A stretch of DNA of 64,000 bases from Candidatus Formimonas warabiya (GCF_002777255.1 NZ_CP017634.1:2616903-2680902); one strand, 5' to 3'. Positions 8,499 to 18,699 are shown, counted from the first letter of the stretch. Notes: generated by a model from the sequence alone, not told the origin. Numbers and translations are program-made.

Positions 8499-9331
8499 TC
8501 CAACCACCTCGCTGCTTTGCGGTTTGCGGATCTGTATATCAGGACTACGAAAACCATCATAATTAAAAGAATAAAGGATAAAGCATTGGCATCGGCGTGC
8601 CGGAACAAGGACTGCTGGATTAAATACCCAATTTGAATAGTAAGTAGATTTACGTTGTTCCCAGATATGGCCTGCGCTGTGGCATAGGTCCCCAGGGCCT
8701 GGAGAAATACCAGTGCGGCCGAGGAAAGATAGGCTGGAAGCAGCACCGGTCCTGCCACCCGGAAAGCATATTGCAATCTTCCCGCACCCAGCGTGGATGC
8801 GGCTTCCCTCCAATCCTGCCTCAGCGCTCCCGCTGCAGGAAGGAAGATCATGGACATAAAGGGGATCAGGAACGATAGGTATGCCCAGTGAAGCCCCTGT
8901 ATGGATGACAACTGAAACCCGGGGTAAAGATCGATACCTACTTGTTTAAGCAATATGGTCAGCATGCCGTTGGTGCCCAGGGTGGCCATAATGGCAAAGG
9001 CAAGGCTGATACCTCCGTTGTGGGCGGCAAAGTTAAGAATGGCCAGGAACCATCCATGCCTTTTTAACCTGTGGGCCCATACCAGGGCCAGTGCCGCACC
9101 CGCAACGGATGCTTCTGCCGTAGTCCACACCGCAAGAAGCAAGCTCTGTTTCAGGGCGGTAAAATAAGTGCTGTTCTGCATCACCCTAACCCATCCGCTA
9201 AATCCATCCTGAAAACTGGTGCCGATGACGGCGACCAGAGGAAAAATCAAAAAGAAGGCGCATAGCACAAGATAGGGCACAGTTAAAAGGGGTGGCAATT
9301 CAAGCCGCCATCCCTTTTTAGTGCCGCTCAT
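8495..9331 (-). CDS. ABC transporter permease, phosphonate importer (first permease)
   Basis: The start at 9331 (MSGTKKGW...) overlaps the stop of the binding-protein gene as ATGA and gives 278 residues; an ATG eight codons further upstream is less likely. Six or so membrane segments and the loop REAASTLGAGRLQYAFRVAGPVLLPAYLS mark a PotB/PhnU-type permease. Tight four-base overlaps on both sides show one translationally coupled transport operon. Confidence 0.85.
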   Translation of the reverse strand: MSGTKKGWRLELPPLLTVPYLVLCAFFLIFPLVAVIGTSFQDGFSGWVRVMQNSTYFTALKQSLLLAVWTTAEASVAGAALALVWAHRLKRHGWFLAILNFAAHNGGISLAFAIMATLGTNGMLTILLKQVGIDLYPGFQLSSIQGLHWAYLSFLIPFMSMIFLPAAGALRQDWREAASTLGAGRLQYAFRVAGPVLLPAYLSSAALVFLQALGTYATAQAISGNNVNLLTIQIGYLIQQSLFRHADANALSFILLIMMVFVVLIYRSANRKAARWLE

Positions 9332-10407
9332 TGGCCGAGCACCTCTTTTGTCCACCGGTCGGCAATAAGCTCAGGGGGAACTTCCGACCACTCCTGGGGC
9401 TTGCCCACATTGCCGTAAAAACTATCGGGAAGCATGCGGTCTTTTACGTCTTCCGGAAGCGTCAGGTTTCCCTCTATGGCACGTATGGGACGGGCATATC
9501 CTTTTGCGAAAATGATCTGCCCTTCATCCGATGCGACAAAATCCGCAAAAAGCTTGGCAAGATTCGGATGGGGGGCCACTTTGTTGAGTATAAGTGCGCC
9601 GGGCGCGTAGATGGAGCCTTCCTTAGGGAATACGATCTCCAGATTTACCTCATTTTTTAATTTCTCTTTGTAGCCCTGGGCAAGAAAATCATATAAGATG
9701 GCGATGGGCACTTCACCCTTTTGGATATTGGCTATACTGCCACTGACATCTTTGATATTGCCCTGTTTTTTGAGTTGGGCAAAATATTTCATGGCCGGAT
9801 CAAGGTTCTTAATATCTCCTCCCAATGCATAAGCGGCTGCTAACACGGCGTTAACTCCGCTTCCCGAGGAACGGGGATCCGACATGACCACCATATTCTG
9901 ATATTCCGGTTTTAAAAGATCAGCCCAGGACTGGGGTATATCCTTCACGATATCCTTGTTTACCAGAAAAACGGGCACGCCCACATAAAGGCCGAACCAG
10001 TTGCCATCAGGGTCTTTAGCCCAATCCGGAATCTTGTCCCAGTTGGCATTTTTATATGCCATGGTCACTCCCTCTTGCACCGCCACAGGTCCCCAAACCA
10101 TGCCTATTTCTGCCGAATCAGCCTGGGGATTGTTTCTTTCCGCTTTGAATTTGGTAATTTCCTCGGCGCTGCTCATATCGGTATCCTGCCGGGTTATGCC
10201 GTATTCGGCATTAAACACCTGGAACATTTCTTGCCAGTTGGCCCAGTCATCGGGCTGTCCGTATGTAACATACCTGCCCTCGGCTTTTGCCTCGCTTTCG
10301 TTCGGAGGCGTATTCGGGTCAACGGCTCCTTTACTATTGGAGCATCCGGTAAATAGCATCGCAGCGCTCAACATCAGCAAAATGATCGCCTTCAGATTTT
10401 GTTTCAT
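9328..10407 (-). CDS. ABC transporter substrate-binding lipoprotein, phosphonate importer
   Basis: The protein has 359 residues with a lipoprotein signal ending in LFTGC. It belongs to the extracellular binding-protein family 1/iron(III)-type group (YVTYGQPDDWANW, DPRSSGSGVNAVLAAAYALGG, GEVPIAILYDFLAQGYKEK), the group that includes 2-aminoethylphosphonate-binding proteins. The DPRSSGSG loop is of the type that contacts phosphate or carboxylate oxygens. It is the first gene of the six-gene operon and has the ribosome site AAGGAGTGAAGAG. Substrate from context: an aminoalkylphosphonate. Confidence 0.8.
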   Translation of the reverse strand: MKQNLKAIILLMLSAAMLFTGCSNSKGAVDPNTPPNESEAKAEGRYVTYGQPDDWANWQEMFQVFNAEYGITRQDTDMSSAEEITKFKAERNNPQADSAEIGMVWGPVAVQEGVTMAYKNANWDKIPDWAKDPDGNWFGLYVGVPVFLVNKDIVKDIPQSWADLLKPEYQNMVVMSDPRSSGSGVNAVLAAAYALGGDIKNLDPAMKYFAQLKKQGNIKDVSGSIANIQKGEVPIAILYDFLAQGYKEKLKNEVNLEIVFPKEGSIYAPGALILNKVAPHPNLAKLFADFVASDEGQIIFAKGYARPIRAIEGNLTLPEDVKDRMLPDSFYGNVGKPQEWSEVPPELIADRWTKEVLGQ

Positions 10408-10863
10408 TTCTCTTCACTCCTTATTTTTAATATTGAATTCTTGACGACAAAGAACCTTACCAATACCCCTCCTTTGTCTAGGTTTTCATCCTAAATATAT
10501 CGTCTCCGTGTTAAACCCCCATTAATAGCACGTTACTTTTGTTTTCTTTGTTTTAATAATATGTGTTTATGGTTTTTAGGGCAAAATGCACTCAATATGA
10601 ACATATTCAGGATATTCTCTGGCGGTAGCTGAACAAAATTCTTTGCCTCTCAGTGAAGAAACAAAAAAACACCCCAAAACGGGGTGAAGGTATCAGTCTT
10701 GTAAAAGCTCCATAACTATTGAATACAAATCTGAGAAAAATAGTAAGATGTATTTTCCCATCGTAACCTCTCCAAGTTAGAGCCATCATATGATAATATG
10801 ATCCAGCACAGGCTTTCAGGGTTTGCTCAATTAGTTCGTTGTTATCAATGATATCGAGCGTTC
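10408..10863. other. Intergenic region upstream of the phosphonate operon
   Basis: This 456-base stretch carries the leader of the phosphonate operon on its left side and the terminator of the cca transcript at 10663-10686. A second purine-rich GGAGGGG stretch lies about 60 bases before the operon start, without an open frame behind it. No convincing promoter boxes, riboswitch or gene were found. Confidence 0.4.
10663..10686 (-). terminator. Intrinsic terminator behind cca
   Basis: On the minus strand the stem CACCCC/GGGGTG with a GTTTT-type loop is followed by seven T. It lies about 180 bases beyond the cca stop and should end the transcript coming from the DUF4132-to-cca genes. Confidence 0.8.
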
Positions 10864-12201
10864 CTATTCTTGCTTAAACTGCAAAGCGATAGTAACCAGT
10901 ATTTCTTTTTTATTTATCTTGGGGTTATTTAGTACCCTGTTTAATAACATGTCTAAAACTTTTCCCATTTCCGGACCAGGCTCAAATCCTAATTTTATGA
11001 GATCAGTTCCGCCAATTGCCAAATCTCGGATGGCAAGAGGCTCGTTCTTATCACATATTCTACCGATTTCCTTTTTGAGGGCCTCCAATATCTTAAAATT
11101 GTGGGGAGGCGCTGAAGCGGCTTCATCAGCAATTTGCAGGTCAATTAATTGAAAAATATTTTCCCTCCCGACTCGATTAATCAGCCTCTTAATTGTGCTG
11201 TGCCGAAGAACTTGAAGCTTGCTCATGTGTTCACAAACTAAGGTTCCGACTATATCGATGGTTTTGTTGTCAAATTTAAGGCGCGTTAATATTTCTTTAC
11301 TTAATTCTTGACCTCTCAGGTTGTGCAAGTAAAAATGTCCCACACCCTTCTCGTCCAGAGAAAATGTTTGGGGCTTGGCAATGTCATGAAGAAGTGCAGA
11401 CAGCCTGAGAGTCAAATCATTGGGTGTATGGTCTATCACTGCCAAAGTATGATCAAAAACATCTTTATCATGATGTACATTCTTTTGATCAAAATGATGG
11501 CATGCTTCCAGCTCAGGCAAAACAAATTTCAGCAATCCTGTATGATGAAGGATTCTCAAGCCTTTTGCCGGCTGGTTGCTGATAAGAATTTTTACTAATT
11601 CATCTCTGATTCTTTCCTGTGCCACCCCTTGAATCATGCCCGCATTACCGGAGATGGAAGCATAAGTAGCGTCTTCAATCTCAAAACCTAATTGACAGTG
11701 AAACCGGATCGCTCTTATCATCCGAAGAGCATCTTCGTTAAATCTGTCCTGCGGATCCTCAATTGCCTTAATTCTTCGTTCTGCCAAGTCTTTTAAACCT
11801 TCAACCAAGTCTGTTATTTTATCTCCATCAAAGAGAAGTCCATTGATCGTAAAATCTCTCGCTTTCACATCCTCCTCAGGAGACTTGCTGAAAGAATCGA
11901 TTTTTATTCTTTTCCCATTTTCGGTCGCCCTACTTTTTCGGAAGGTAGTAACTTCAACTGAAAATGCCCCGTTGAGAACGGTAACCGTACCGAATTTCAA
12001 CCCAGTATCAATTACTTTTTTAAAGATATCTTTCACTTGTTCCGGTGTGGCATCTGTGCAAATGTCATAATCCTTGGGATTCTTTCCTAATAACAAGTCC
12101 CGTACAGCCCCACCGACAATAAAACTTTTATATCCTTGATCACGCAGCTGTTCCAGTATTTCTATTACTTCTATAGGAATTCTGTTTTTTTCTATCATCA
12201 T
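10864..12201 (-). CDS. cca: CCA-adding tRNA nucleotidyltransferase (class II, with HD domain)
   Basis: The protein has 445 residues. The nucleotidyltransferase head shows FIVGGAVRDLLLG, the catalytic pair in DYDIC, ARDFTINGLLFDG, and the nucleotide-selecting region NEDALRMIRAIRFHCQLGFEI. A metal-dependent HD domain follows (LSALLHDIAKP, about residues 245-330). Such enzymes add or repair the CCA end of tRNA without a template; HD-containing versions also have phosphatase or phosphodiesterase activity. A poly(A) polymerase of the same family cannot be fully excluded from sequence. The gene is 12 bases behind the YcgL-type gene and ends the operon. Confidence 0.88.
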   Translation of the reverse strand: MMIEKNRIPIEVIEILEQLRDQGYKSFIVGGAVRDLLLGKNPKDYDICTDATPEQVKDIFKKVIDTGLKFGTVTVLNGAFSVEVTTFRKSRATENGKRIKIDSFSKSPEEDVKARDFTINGLLFDGDKITDLVEGLKDLAERRIKAIEDPQDRFNEDALRMIRAIRFHCQLGFEIEDATYASISGNAGMIQGVAQERIRDELVKILISNQPAKGLRILHHTGLLKFVLPELEACHHFDQKNVHHDKDVFDHTLAVIDHTPNDLTLRLSALLHDIAKPQTFSLDEKGVGHFYLHNLRGQELSKEILTRLKFDNKTIDIVGTLVCEHMSKLQVLRHSTIKRLINRVGRENIFQLIDLQIADEAASAPPHNFKILEALKKEIGRICDKNEPLAIRDLAIGGTDLIKLGFEPGPEMGKVLDMLLNRVLNNPKINKKEILVTIALQFKQE

Positions 12202-12213
12202 TTCTGCCTCTGT

Positions 12214-12987
12214 CTAAAATTCATGCCAAATTTGTTTCAAAACAGTCCGAAACACATCATTGAACATTGTCTCATCCGGCAATTGGGGCTGCTCTACTTT
12301 GGAAGCCAGTACACCAATCCACTGTATTCCTTCTTCAAGGAAATCATTAATTACCTGGATCTTCGGTTCACAATCAAGCTCCTCACCCGATTTTTTTCTT
12401 TCCAATAGTCCCAATACCTCTTTTAGGACAACCTTATTCTCAACGATGGTCAATAATTTTTCAAATTCCGTCGGCGGCATTCTATGATAATTCTCAATCC
12501 ATAGGCATGCTAAAATTGGTCTTAACACATAAAAGTACTTTTTAGCCCTAACCAGATCCCCTTGCAGGTACTCCCTAAAATTACCCTTTGCCATACTAAG
12601 ATAATGGTGCAAGGTTGCTTTCACGGAAAAAACATTTACCGCCAGGTTTCTTATTTGGTCCATCACAGAAGGATCTTCATAGTAAATAATGGGTGATTGT
12701 AACCACTCCAAGAAAGGGGGATTTGATTTTCGTAACAAATTTAGTGCCTTTCTTAAATCCCAGCCATTTATATCTAATAAGTCACTGATGGGAAGTTCAA
12801 TAACATCCCGTTGTTCCGATATCGATAAATAGCTGTCAATCGTCCTAACATAAATAAATCTGACGTCATAGTCACTGTCTTGAGAAGGAAAGCCCCAAGC
12901 ACGGCTGCCAGATTCACAAGCAAAAATAATTTTAACGTTCCTTTGCTCCTCAATATTTTTCAATTGTTGTACTATTTTCTGCACCAT
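12214..12987 (-). CDS. YcgL/COG3541-type nucleotidyltransferase
   Basis: The protein has 257 residues. The N-terminal DNA polymerase beta-type motif GSRAWGFPSQDSDYDVRF supplies the glycine-serine loop and the metal-binding Asp pair. The rest, with LRKSNPPFLEWLQSPIIYY, matches the predicted nucleotidyltransferase family that includes E. coli-type YcgL and that is often found near RNA repair or tRNA genes. Its substrate is not known. It is followed directly by cca, so a role in RNA end processing is plausible but inferred. Confidence 0.8.
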   Translation of the reverse strand: MVQKIVQQLKNIEEQRNVKIIFACESGSRAWGFPSQDSDYDVRFIYVRTIDSYLSISEQRDVIELPISDLLDINGWDLRKALNLLRKSNPPFLEWLQSPIIYYEDPSVMDQIRNLAVNVFSVKATLHHYLSMAKGNFREYLQGDLVRAKKYFYVLRPILACLWIENYHRMPPTEFEKLLTIVENKVVLKEVLGLLERKKSGEELDCEPKIQVINDFLEEGIQWIGVLASKVEQPQLPDETMFNDVFRTVLKQIWHEF

Positions 12988-13055
12988 AAAAAGTCTCCTA
13001 ATCCCTGGAATATAACCTGGCTAATTTATACCCTTCCCATGACTTTCGGCTTTTC

Positions 13056-16000
13056 TTAGTCGACAATTTGCACCAGTACGGTCGGGTCTTTTATTTTGTT
13101 GTCCTCGGAAAGCAAAATAATTTTTGATAGGATCTCAGCAGTTTTCGGGTCGTCATCAACAAAAGGAAGAAAAATCCGGCCTCTATGCTGTGCATGGATA
13201 GGAAGGATGTTTAAATCCCCCCCTGCCATTTTATGCGCCACACCGCTTCCCAGGTGGACGGTGTATTGGCCCAGTGTCCCGTTGATAAAGGCATGAGAAC
13301 CCTTCATCTCCACATTGGTTATTTTAAGCAGGCGCAGCATCTCAGCAATGATCGCGGTTCTCATTTCCATGGTTGACAGACTTGCTTCCGGATCAACCCC
13401 GCCCACATGGGCTACGCTGACCACTAAATCAATATCCCGCATGATCTCGGAAAAGATAATCTTAGACACATTCGTAAAAGGCACAGGCGTTCCTGTTTTT
13501 CTATCTAAAAAATCGACCCCCTCAATCGTCGGTGCTTCCACATCCGCAGGAGAGAACCAATCTGCCATCGCATAAATTTCCGCGATGATGTTTTCCTTAT
13601 AATATACTTTTTGTAATCCTTGTTCATAGCTTGCCGTCCAGCCCCTACCCTTCAGCAGCACCGCCGCTTTATTAGGCTGAATCTGGTGTCCGTCATACCT
13701 GCGGGATACTGTGCGGGCCTCAAGCTCATCCGCATTTGGTCTGTAAAATTCCCTGAACACCTGTTTGAACGGTTGAATGATCTTGCGGTCATAAATATCC
13801 TTCTGAAATGCCGCCCATTCTCCACTTTCGTACAGGTGGACCGGGTGAGCAAGCTGGCATTTATCCTCCGGCAGCAGATCAAATTTTCTGTTTTGGATGC
13901 CGGCAAGTCCATTGTCCCTGTAATAACCCAGCCTGTTATCACTCTTGAATATCAGGTTCTGGATAAGAGGATTTATGACCGGATTTTGCGAGAGATTTTT
14001 AAGCTCGTCTGCTGTAAACCTGTCCTCTAATTCCATGGCCTTTTCCAGTGCCATACGGGCCCGTGCGTATTGATTTTCGAGAGATTTTTGGGCCCCTTTT
14101 ATTTCTTTGACATACTCATGTTCTTTTAATTTCGCCGGAATATCCTTCAGTGCTTTTCCCTCTTTGCTTGCAACAAGCGATGCTCTGCCCAATTTATCAA
14201 TAGCAATATGGATTTCCGTATCCCCTACCAGTACGGGTATTAAGTAGGGTTCAATCGAACGTATTTTTTCCGTCTCCATATACCATGTGAACCGGGTCAC
14301 ATCCGAAAAACCGGCATTTCTCGCCAAATTCTCAAGAGAGATGGAACCCGCTTTTCCCTCACTTTCCCGCCGTTGTGCCCCGAACTGCTTGCTCTCTTTC
14401 AGGAAAATGTGCAGGAATTCATATCTGTGCAACAGATCATTTTTATCGCTGTTCAGGGGGATCAGTCCATAACAGAGGACATAATCTTTATGGCGTTTTT
14501 CCCTGATCATTTTTTCTGCTTGGTCAAGATCGATTTTCCCCAACACGGCATCCGCAAAAAGCTGGGCCCGTTTATGTAGTCCTCCCCCGGCAATATATTT
14601 TGCACTGTCATAAACAACCTTAAAGCGCTTTTCACCAAGCATGGAGTATGCCTCGTTAAACCAGTTTATATCAAAGGCGCCATTTTTAAAATCCTGTGGG
14701 GAAACAGGGGAAAACCGAGCCACAATCGTTTCTTTCTCATGAGAAAAGGTTTCGTTGACATGAGCATGGAAATACCAGCAGGCAGATTTTAGTCCCGGCC
14801 AGTTCAAATATTCTTCCACAATATCAATCCATTGAGGTGAGTACATCGCCGCATCAATCAGCTGCTTTTCCGTAACCTGAAGACGCTGCAAAAAATCACC
14901 CAACGTGTTTTCATCCTCACCATCAGCCGGATAGCAGGATTTCAGCAGGTGGCTGAAAATCTGCCTTTTCGTGCTGTCATTGCCTACGAAATTATAGCCC
15001 CGCACATAAGTATCCTTTTCAGCCCCCACCAGAATATCCACAAAGAACCTGGTGCCATAGCATTTATAGATTCTGGATGCTAAATCACTGACCTCCGTTG
15101 TCATATCTCCCCGCTTCAGCTCGATAGTGACAATCCGGTCCACTGCCTTACGGCACACTTCATTTAGCTTCTCACAGGAGGAAACATATTTATGATCATA
15201 AAGTTCAGCATCTGTAAGACTCCGTAAATTCTGCGCACTTTTCGGTCTTCCGCACAGCTCGGCATACAGTTCATTTTCGTCCACCATCCCCATGCCGAAT
15301 GCCCTTTCAAAATCGGCCAACTGCAGACAACCGTGGGATTTAAATTCTGCTGCTTTATAAAAAGCATACCCGATCAGGAAGAATTCTTTAAAGCTTTCGT
15401 CATGATAAAGATAGGTGCGCATTTTGCGATGCCAGAATGAGATTTCATCCGCATCAACAAAGCAGGTGAAACAGCCGCCGGAATAATAAACAACGCGCTG
15501 ATCTCTTTTCTCATAGTCTTCCGCAAAGCGATTGGACGGAATCTTATGATAGATGTAGCACGACATATCTCGGCATAATGAAAAGACCTCTGATTTGGGG
15601 CATTCATTCAGCAAAGCTTCAAAAATACTATGCATATGTGCGGCATAAGGCAGGTCCTTTAAAATATTTTTAAATTCTTTGTGTTTTACGGGGAACAATC
15701 CCGAAATCAGGGTATCATACCATCCCTGTTTCTCTGAGAAAGGAGAGGCCCCTTTAAAACTGTAGTAAAATAATATTTCAAGCAGTTTTTTTGCCGTCAG
15801 ATGATATTCCTTGGCAGCCTCCCGCCATACCTCCGGTAACGGATAATCGTCAAGGGTTGGTGCTTGCTCCCTGTGGAAACGGCTTGTAATGGTCCTGATA
15901 TTGTATTCACCACCTAAAACCACTTTTCGATAGGCCCCATTCCAGTCTTCCGCCTCGTATTCATAAGCCTTGTATTGATCAATCAGGTTGCTGAATGACA

Positions 16001-18002
16001 TCAGGATCATTTTAATTTCATTGATGTTGGAAGTAAAAATATCTTTAGGGGAAAAGCTCTTCGGCAAAGGTACTTCCGGCAGGGAAACCGCCTGCTTGGG
16101 ATTGTACAAGCCTAAACCGTTTTTGAGGGTAAAAACAGGACCCTCTGTGTTCGCTATTTTTTCCGCCAGCACCCGTGTTTTTTGGGAAGTATCAGAAAGG
16201 GCAGCCACCATCTGCCGGCACTCCGGTAAAATGTGCTCAAATCTCGGGTTGTTTTCCATGGCGGAGATCATATCAAGGGCCGCCAGGTGCTTATTCTCAT
16301 TTTTATCATCAGCTAAACGTTCCACACTTCTTAACACCGCTTCCGGAGGTTGACATAGCAGCACGGAAATGGCATTTTTTCTTAGATCGCCGGCTTTATA
16401 CTTCAGGATATCTTCGATAATTTTGTAATCATCCGGGGAAAGCCTGAGCTTTTTCACCATTTCCCATGCTACAGCCCGTACATAAGAGCTTTTGTCTCCC
16501 AAAAGCTCAATAATCGCTGTCTTTTGTTTATTTGTTTGGGGCTTCATCAAAAGCCTATTAACAAACTCTCTGCGCGTATCGGCACTCATTTTGTCCCGGT
16601 AATCCAGCATTAAATCCACCATATTGTCCGGTGCATTACCGGTTATGGCCAGCAGCATTTTCACGATGATATCATTGCAGGTCACAGATATCTGCCACCA
16701 GGGAAAAACGCTTTCTTTAAAAACAATTTCCTTTCTCGGCATCTGATCAAGCATATTTTTCAGCTTATAAAATAGCTCTTCCGAACTGCATCTGCTCTCA
16801 GTCCTCTTGTATTTAGCCAGCACATCCCCAAATTCCGGTCTGAGGGAAATATAATTTACATCGGAAAAAAGGTTGCGCAGTGCCCAGCATTTCACCTCAT
16901 CCTCCGGGTCATCCAGGAGGGGCAAGGCAAGTTGGTGCTGATACCAGGGGAATTGGGTCTGGCTTAGGAAGCTGAGGGCTGTCATTCGTTTATATTTTTC
17001 AGGAGCCGATAAAAGAGTCTTTATCTTGCTCTCCGTCATCATCACATCGTCAAAGGCCACAGACCAGAGCCCCATAAAGATCAGCATGGCATCACTGCTT
17101 TTCAAGCATTCATCCTCATAACCGCTTTCCGTAAGGCACTTGTAACCAGTATCCAGGCATTTCTTGATCACAGCAGGTTTCTGGGCAGATATGGCAAGTC
17201 CGGTCCAAACATCCAAGGCCCGGACAACGGATGAAAAGCGGATCAGATCATGATCAAGGATTACCCTTAGAATATACAAAAAACCGTCCCTTGACCCTTC
17301 GTCCATGCATTCCACAATCGTCTGGCGCAGCCCTTCCTGCAGCCTGGCCGCCAGCAGAAGGTCGCCTACCCACTTATGGGCTTCATTGCTGTGGCTCATA
17401 AGGAGCCCTTTGATAATTTCACGGGTGATCAGTCCTGTATTGTTATCTCCATAAACAATATCATGAATCCGATGCATTACAGCTTCATTGCCCTCATCTA
17501 TTTCTAAGGCAAAAAGATCAGGAATAACCGGGTTGTGTGCAAAAGCATTCTCTTTTTCTGTAAAGTATCTTTCGTAAGAAAAACTATTTGCTGCCAAATC
17601 AATCATGGCATCCAGCTTTGATACGGCAGAAGAAAGATATAGCACATCATAGGATTTGGCGCGGAAGGAACGTCTTTCCATTCCCGATGCGTAAGTATAA
17701 TCTGAGCTTTTATCCCATATTTTTTTGAACCTTTCCGCCCATTCCTTGCCCAAAAGCGTTACTAAAACTTTATATTCGGAACCGGAAAAAATATCGGCCA
17801 TTTTCTGCTTATCTTCTGTCCACAAAGCATAATAAAGCTCATTTTGCTTTCTGATAAAATTGACATAGTCATATGAATCATTTCTAAAAAAGGATAATGC
17901 GGCATTTAAAATATCTCTATTTCTTCCCAATGCTAAGACAGGTTTTAAAGCAATTTTTGAAAGATACTTCTGTTTCGCTTCGTTGTTTGAATGGTAATAC
18001 AT
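13056..18002 (-). CDS. Giant DUF4132 protein with HEAT-like repeats
   Basis: The protein has 1648 residues, one of the longest genes here. The C-terminal 250 residues match DUF4132 (RRYDGHQIQPNKAAVLLKGRGW, AEMLRLL, and GSHAFINGTLGQYTVHLGSG...RGRIFLPFVDDDPKTAEILSKI). The N-terminal two thirds is largely helical with HEAT-like stretches (for example around residues 480-640). There is no signal peptide or membrane segment. DUF4132 proteins, such as the E. coli MolR/YehI group, have no established biochemical role. The gene is 12 bases behind its small partner and no nucleotide-binding motif was recognised. Confidence 0.8.
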   Translation of the reverse strand: MYYHSNNEAKQKYLSKIALKPVLALGRNRDILNAALSFFRNDSYDYVNFIRKQNELYYALWTEDKQKMADIFSGSEYKVLVTLLGKEWAERFKKIWDKSSDYTYASGMERRSFRAKSYDVLYLSSAVSKLDAMIDLAANSFSYERYFTEKENAFAHNPVIPDLFALEIDEGNEAVMHRIHDIVYGDNNTGLITREIIKGLLMSHSNEAHKWVGDLLLAARLQEGLRQTIVECMDEGSRDGFLYILRVILDHDLIRFSSVVRALDVWTGLAISAQKPAVIKKCLDTGYKCLTESGYEDECLKSSDAMLIFMGLWSVAFDDVMMTESKIKTLLSAPEKYKRMTALSFLSQTQFPWYQHQLALPLLDDPEDEVKCWALRNLFSDVNYISLRPEFGDVLAKYKRTESRCSSEELFYKLKNMLDQMPRKEIVFKESVFPWWQISVTCNDIIVKMLLAITGNAPDNMVDLMLDYRDKMSADTRREFVNRLLMKPQTNKQKTAIIELLGDKSSYVRAVAWEMVKKLRLSPDDYKIIEDILKYKAGDLRKNAISVLLCQPPEAVLRSVERLADDKNENKHLAALDMISAMENNPRFEHILPECRQMVAALSDTSQKTRVLAEKIANTEGPVFTLKNGLGLYNPKQAVSLPEVPLPKSFSPKDIFTSNINEIKMILMSFSNLIDQYKAYEYEAEDWNGAYRKVVLGGEYNIRTITSRFHREQAPTLDDYPLPEVWREAAKEYHLTAKKLLEILFYYSFKGASPFSEKQGWYDTLISGLFPVKHKEFKNILKDLPYAAHMHSIFEALLNECPKSEVFSLCRDMSCYIYHKIPSNRFAEDYEKRDQRVVYYSGGCFTCFVDADEISFWHRKMRTYLYHDESFKEFFLIGYAFYKAAEFKSHGCLQLADFERAFGMGMVDENELYAELCGRPKSAQNLRSLTDAELYDHKYVSSCEKLNEVCRKAVDRIVTIELKRGDMTTEVSDLASRIYKCYGTRFFVDILVGAEKDTYVRGYNFVGNDSTKRQIFSHLLKSCYPADGEDENTLGDFLQRLQVTEKQLIDAAMYSPQWIDIVEEYLNWPGLKSACWYFHAHVNETFSHEKETIVARFSPVSPQDFKNGAFDINWFNEAYSMLGEKRFKVVYDSAKYIAGGGLHKRAQLFADAVLGKIDLDQAEKMIREKRHKDYVLCYGLIPLNSDKNDLLHRYEFLHIFLKESKQFGAQRRESEGKAGSISLENLARNAGFSDVTRFTWYMETEKIRSIEPYLIPVLVGDTEIHIAIDKLGRASLVASKEGKALKDIPAKLKEHEYVKEIKGAQKSLENQYARARMALEKAMELEDRFTADELKNLSQNPVINPLIQNLIFKSDNRLGYYRDNGLAGIQNRKFDLLPEDKCQLAHPVHLYESGEWAAFQKDIYDRKIIQPFKQVFREFYRPNADELEARTVSRRYDGHQIQPNKAAVLLKGRGWTASYEQGLQKVYYKENIIAEIYAMADWFSPADVEAPTIEGVDFLDRKTGTPVPFTNVSKIIFSEIMRDIDLVVSVAHVGGVDPEASLSTMEMRTAIIAEMLRLLKITNVEMKGSHAFINGTLGQYTVHLGSGVAHKMAGGDLNILPIHAQHRGRIFLPFVDDDPKTAEILSKIILLSEDNKIKDPTVLVQIVD

Positions 18003-18014
18003 TTTGTAATCACC

Positions 18015-18434
18015 TCACCACATTCTGCCTGCAAGCATTGTAAAACGAATAAAGGTCAGCACATCGCCTTCTTTTAAGGCAAGCGGTTCATCAAGAGAGG
18101 GCGCTTCGTTTTCACCGATAAATACCCTAAAGATACCGTCCTCAAAGGCAAGGATTGCCGTTTCTACTGCTTTTTTAACATCAGCCTGATTAGGATTTCG
18201 CCGCTCACCAAAACCGACTTTTCCGGTTTTAAGCTGATTCTCTATATCCGCAGGAGAAAGGTATTGGATAATCAAAGGCTCTGCTGTCTTGCCATTGTAT
18301 TCAGCCACATTTATCCGCACAATTTCCGTAATAAGCTCCCTTAAAGTTGACGGAATATCCCTAAGAAACAGCTCTTTTTTTGTGATATATTCTTTACGTT
18401 TGCCTGCCTGCTTTACAGAAACATACACTTTCAT
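18015..18434 (-). CDS. Small conserved partner of the DUF4132 protein, unknown function
   Basis: The protein has 139 residues and a ribosome site GAGGTGGC. It begins with a beta-strand-like MKVYVSVKQAG and ends in LKEGDVLTFIRFTMLAGRMW. The pattern of an initial strand pair, central helices and a late EGD turn would suit a small mixed alpha/beta fold, but the fold is a guess. The motif GFGERRNPNQADVKKAVE in the middle is probably a conserved surface. It is translated immediately before the giant DUF4132 gene (12-base gap), so the two probably act together. Confidence 0.65.
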   Translation of the reverse strand: MKVYVSVKQAGKRKEYITKKELFLRDIPSTLRELITEIVRINVAEYNGKTAEPLIIQYLSPADIENQLKTGKVGFGERRNPNQADVKKAVETAILAFEDGIFRVFIGENEAPSLDEPLALKEGDVLTFIRFTMLAGRMW

Positions 18435-18603
18435 AATGCCACCTCAAAAAAGATTAATCTGTTTTAGATATATGTCAGCAAAAAGGGAATAGGTAAGTTT
18501 GTTTGTTCAGCTAATTGTGCGGCTTATATCGTTAGTCGATAGCTGCAAAATAGAGTAAGTCATGTTTCCTACTCCTGCACAAGCAAAACCTCAAAGTATG
18601 ATC

Positions 18604-18699
18604 TTACAAATATACAAAACCGTCCAGTAAACAAATACCCAACATGACCCCAATAAAAATCGTCAGTATTACAGTTATTGATTTCAGAAAAACACTCAT
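18604..18699 (-). CDS. 31-residue single-span membrane peptide
   Basis: The frame starts at ATG 18699 with TGAGG five bases before it and encodes a short basic or polar start, about 20 hydrophobic residues (ITVILTIFIGVMLGICLL) and a short tail DGFVYL. The size and layout resemble regulatory or toxin-like small membrane proteins. It stands alone in a 547-base gap (18435-18981) between the DUF4132 pair and the three-component ABC genes; the remainder of that gap is AT-rich and shows nothing else. Evidence is a good ribosome site and protein-like composition only. Confidence 0.45.
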   Translation of the reverse strand: MSVFLKSITVILTIFIGVMLGICLLDGFVYL

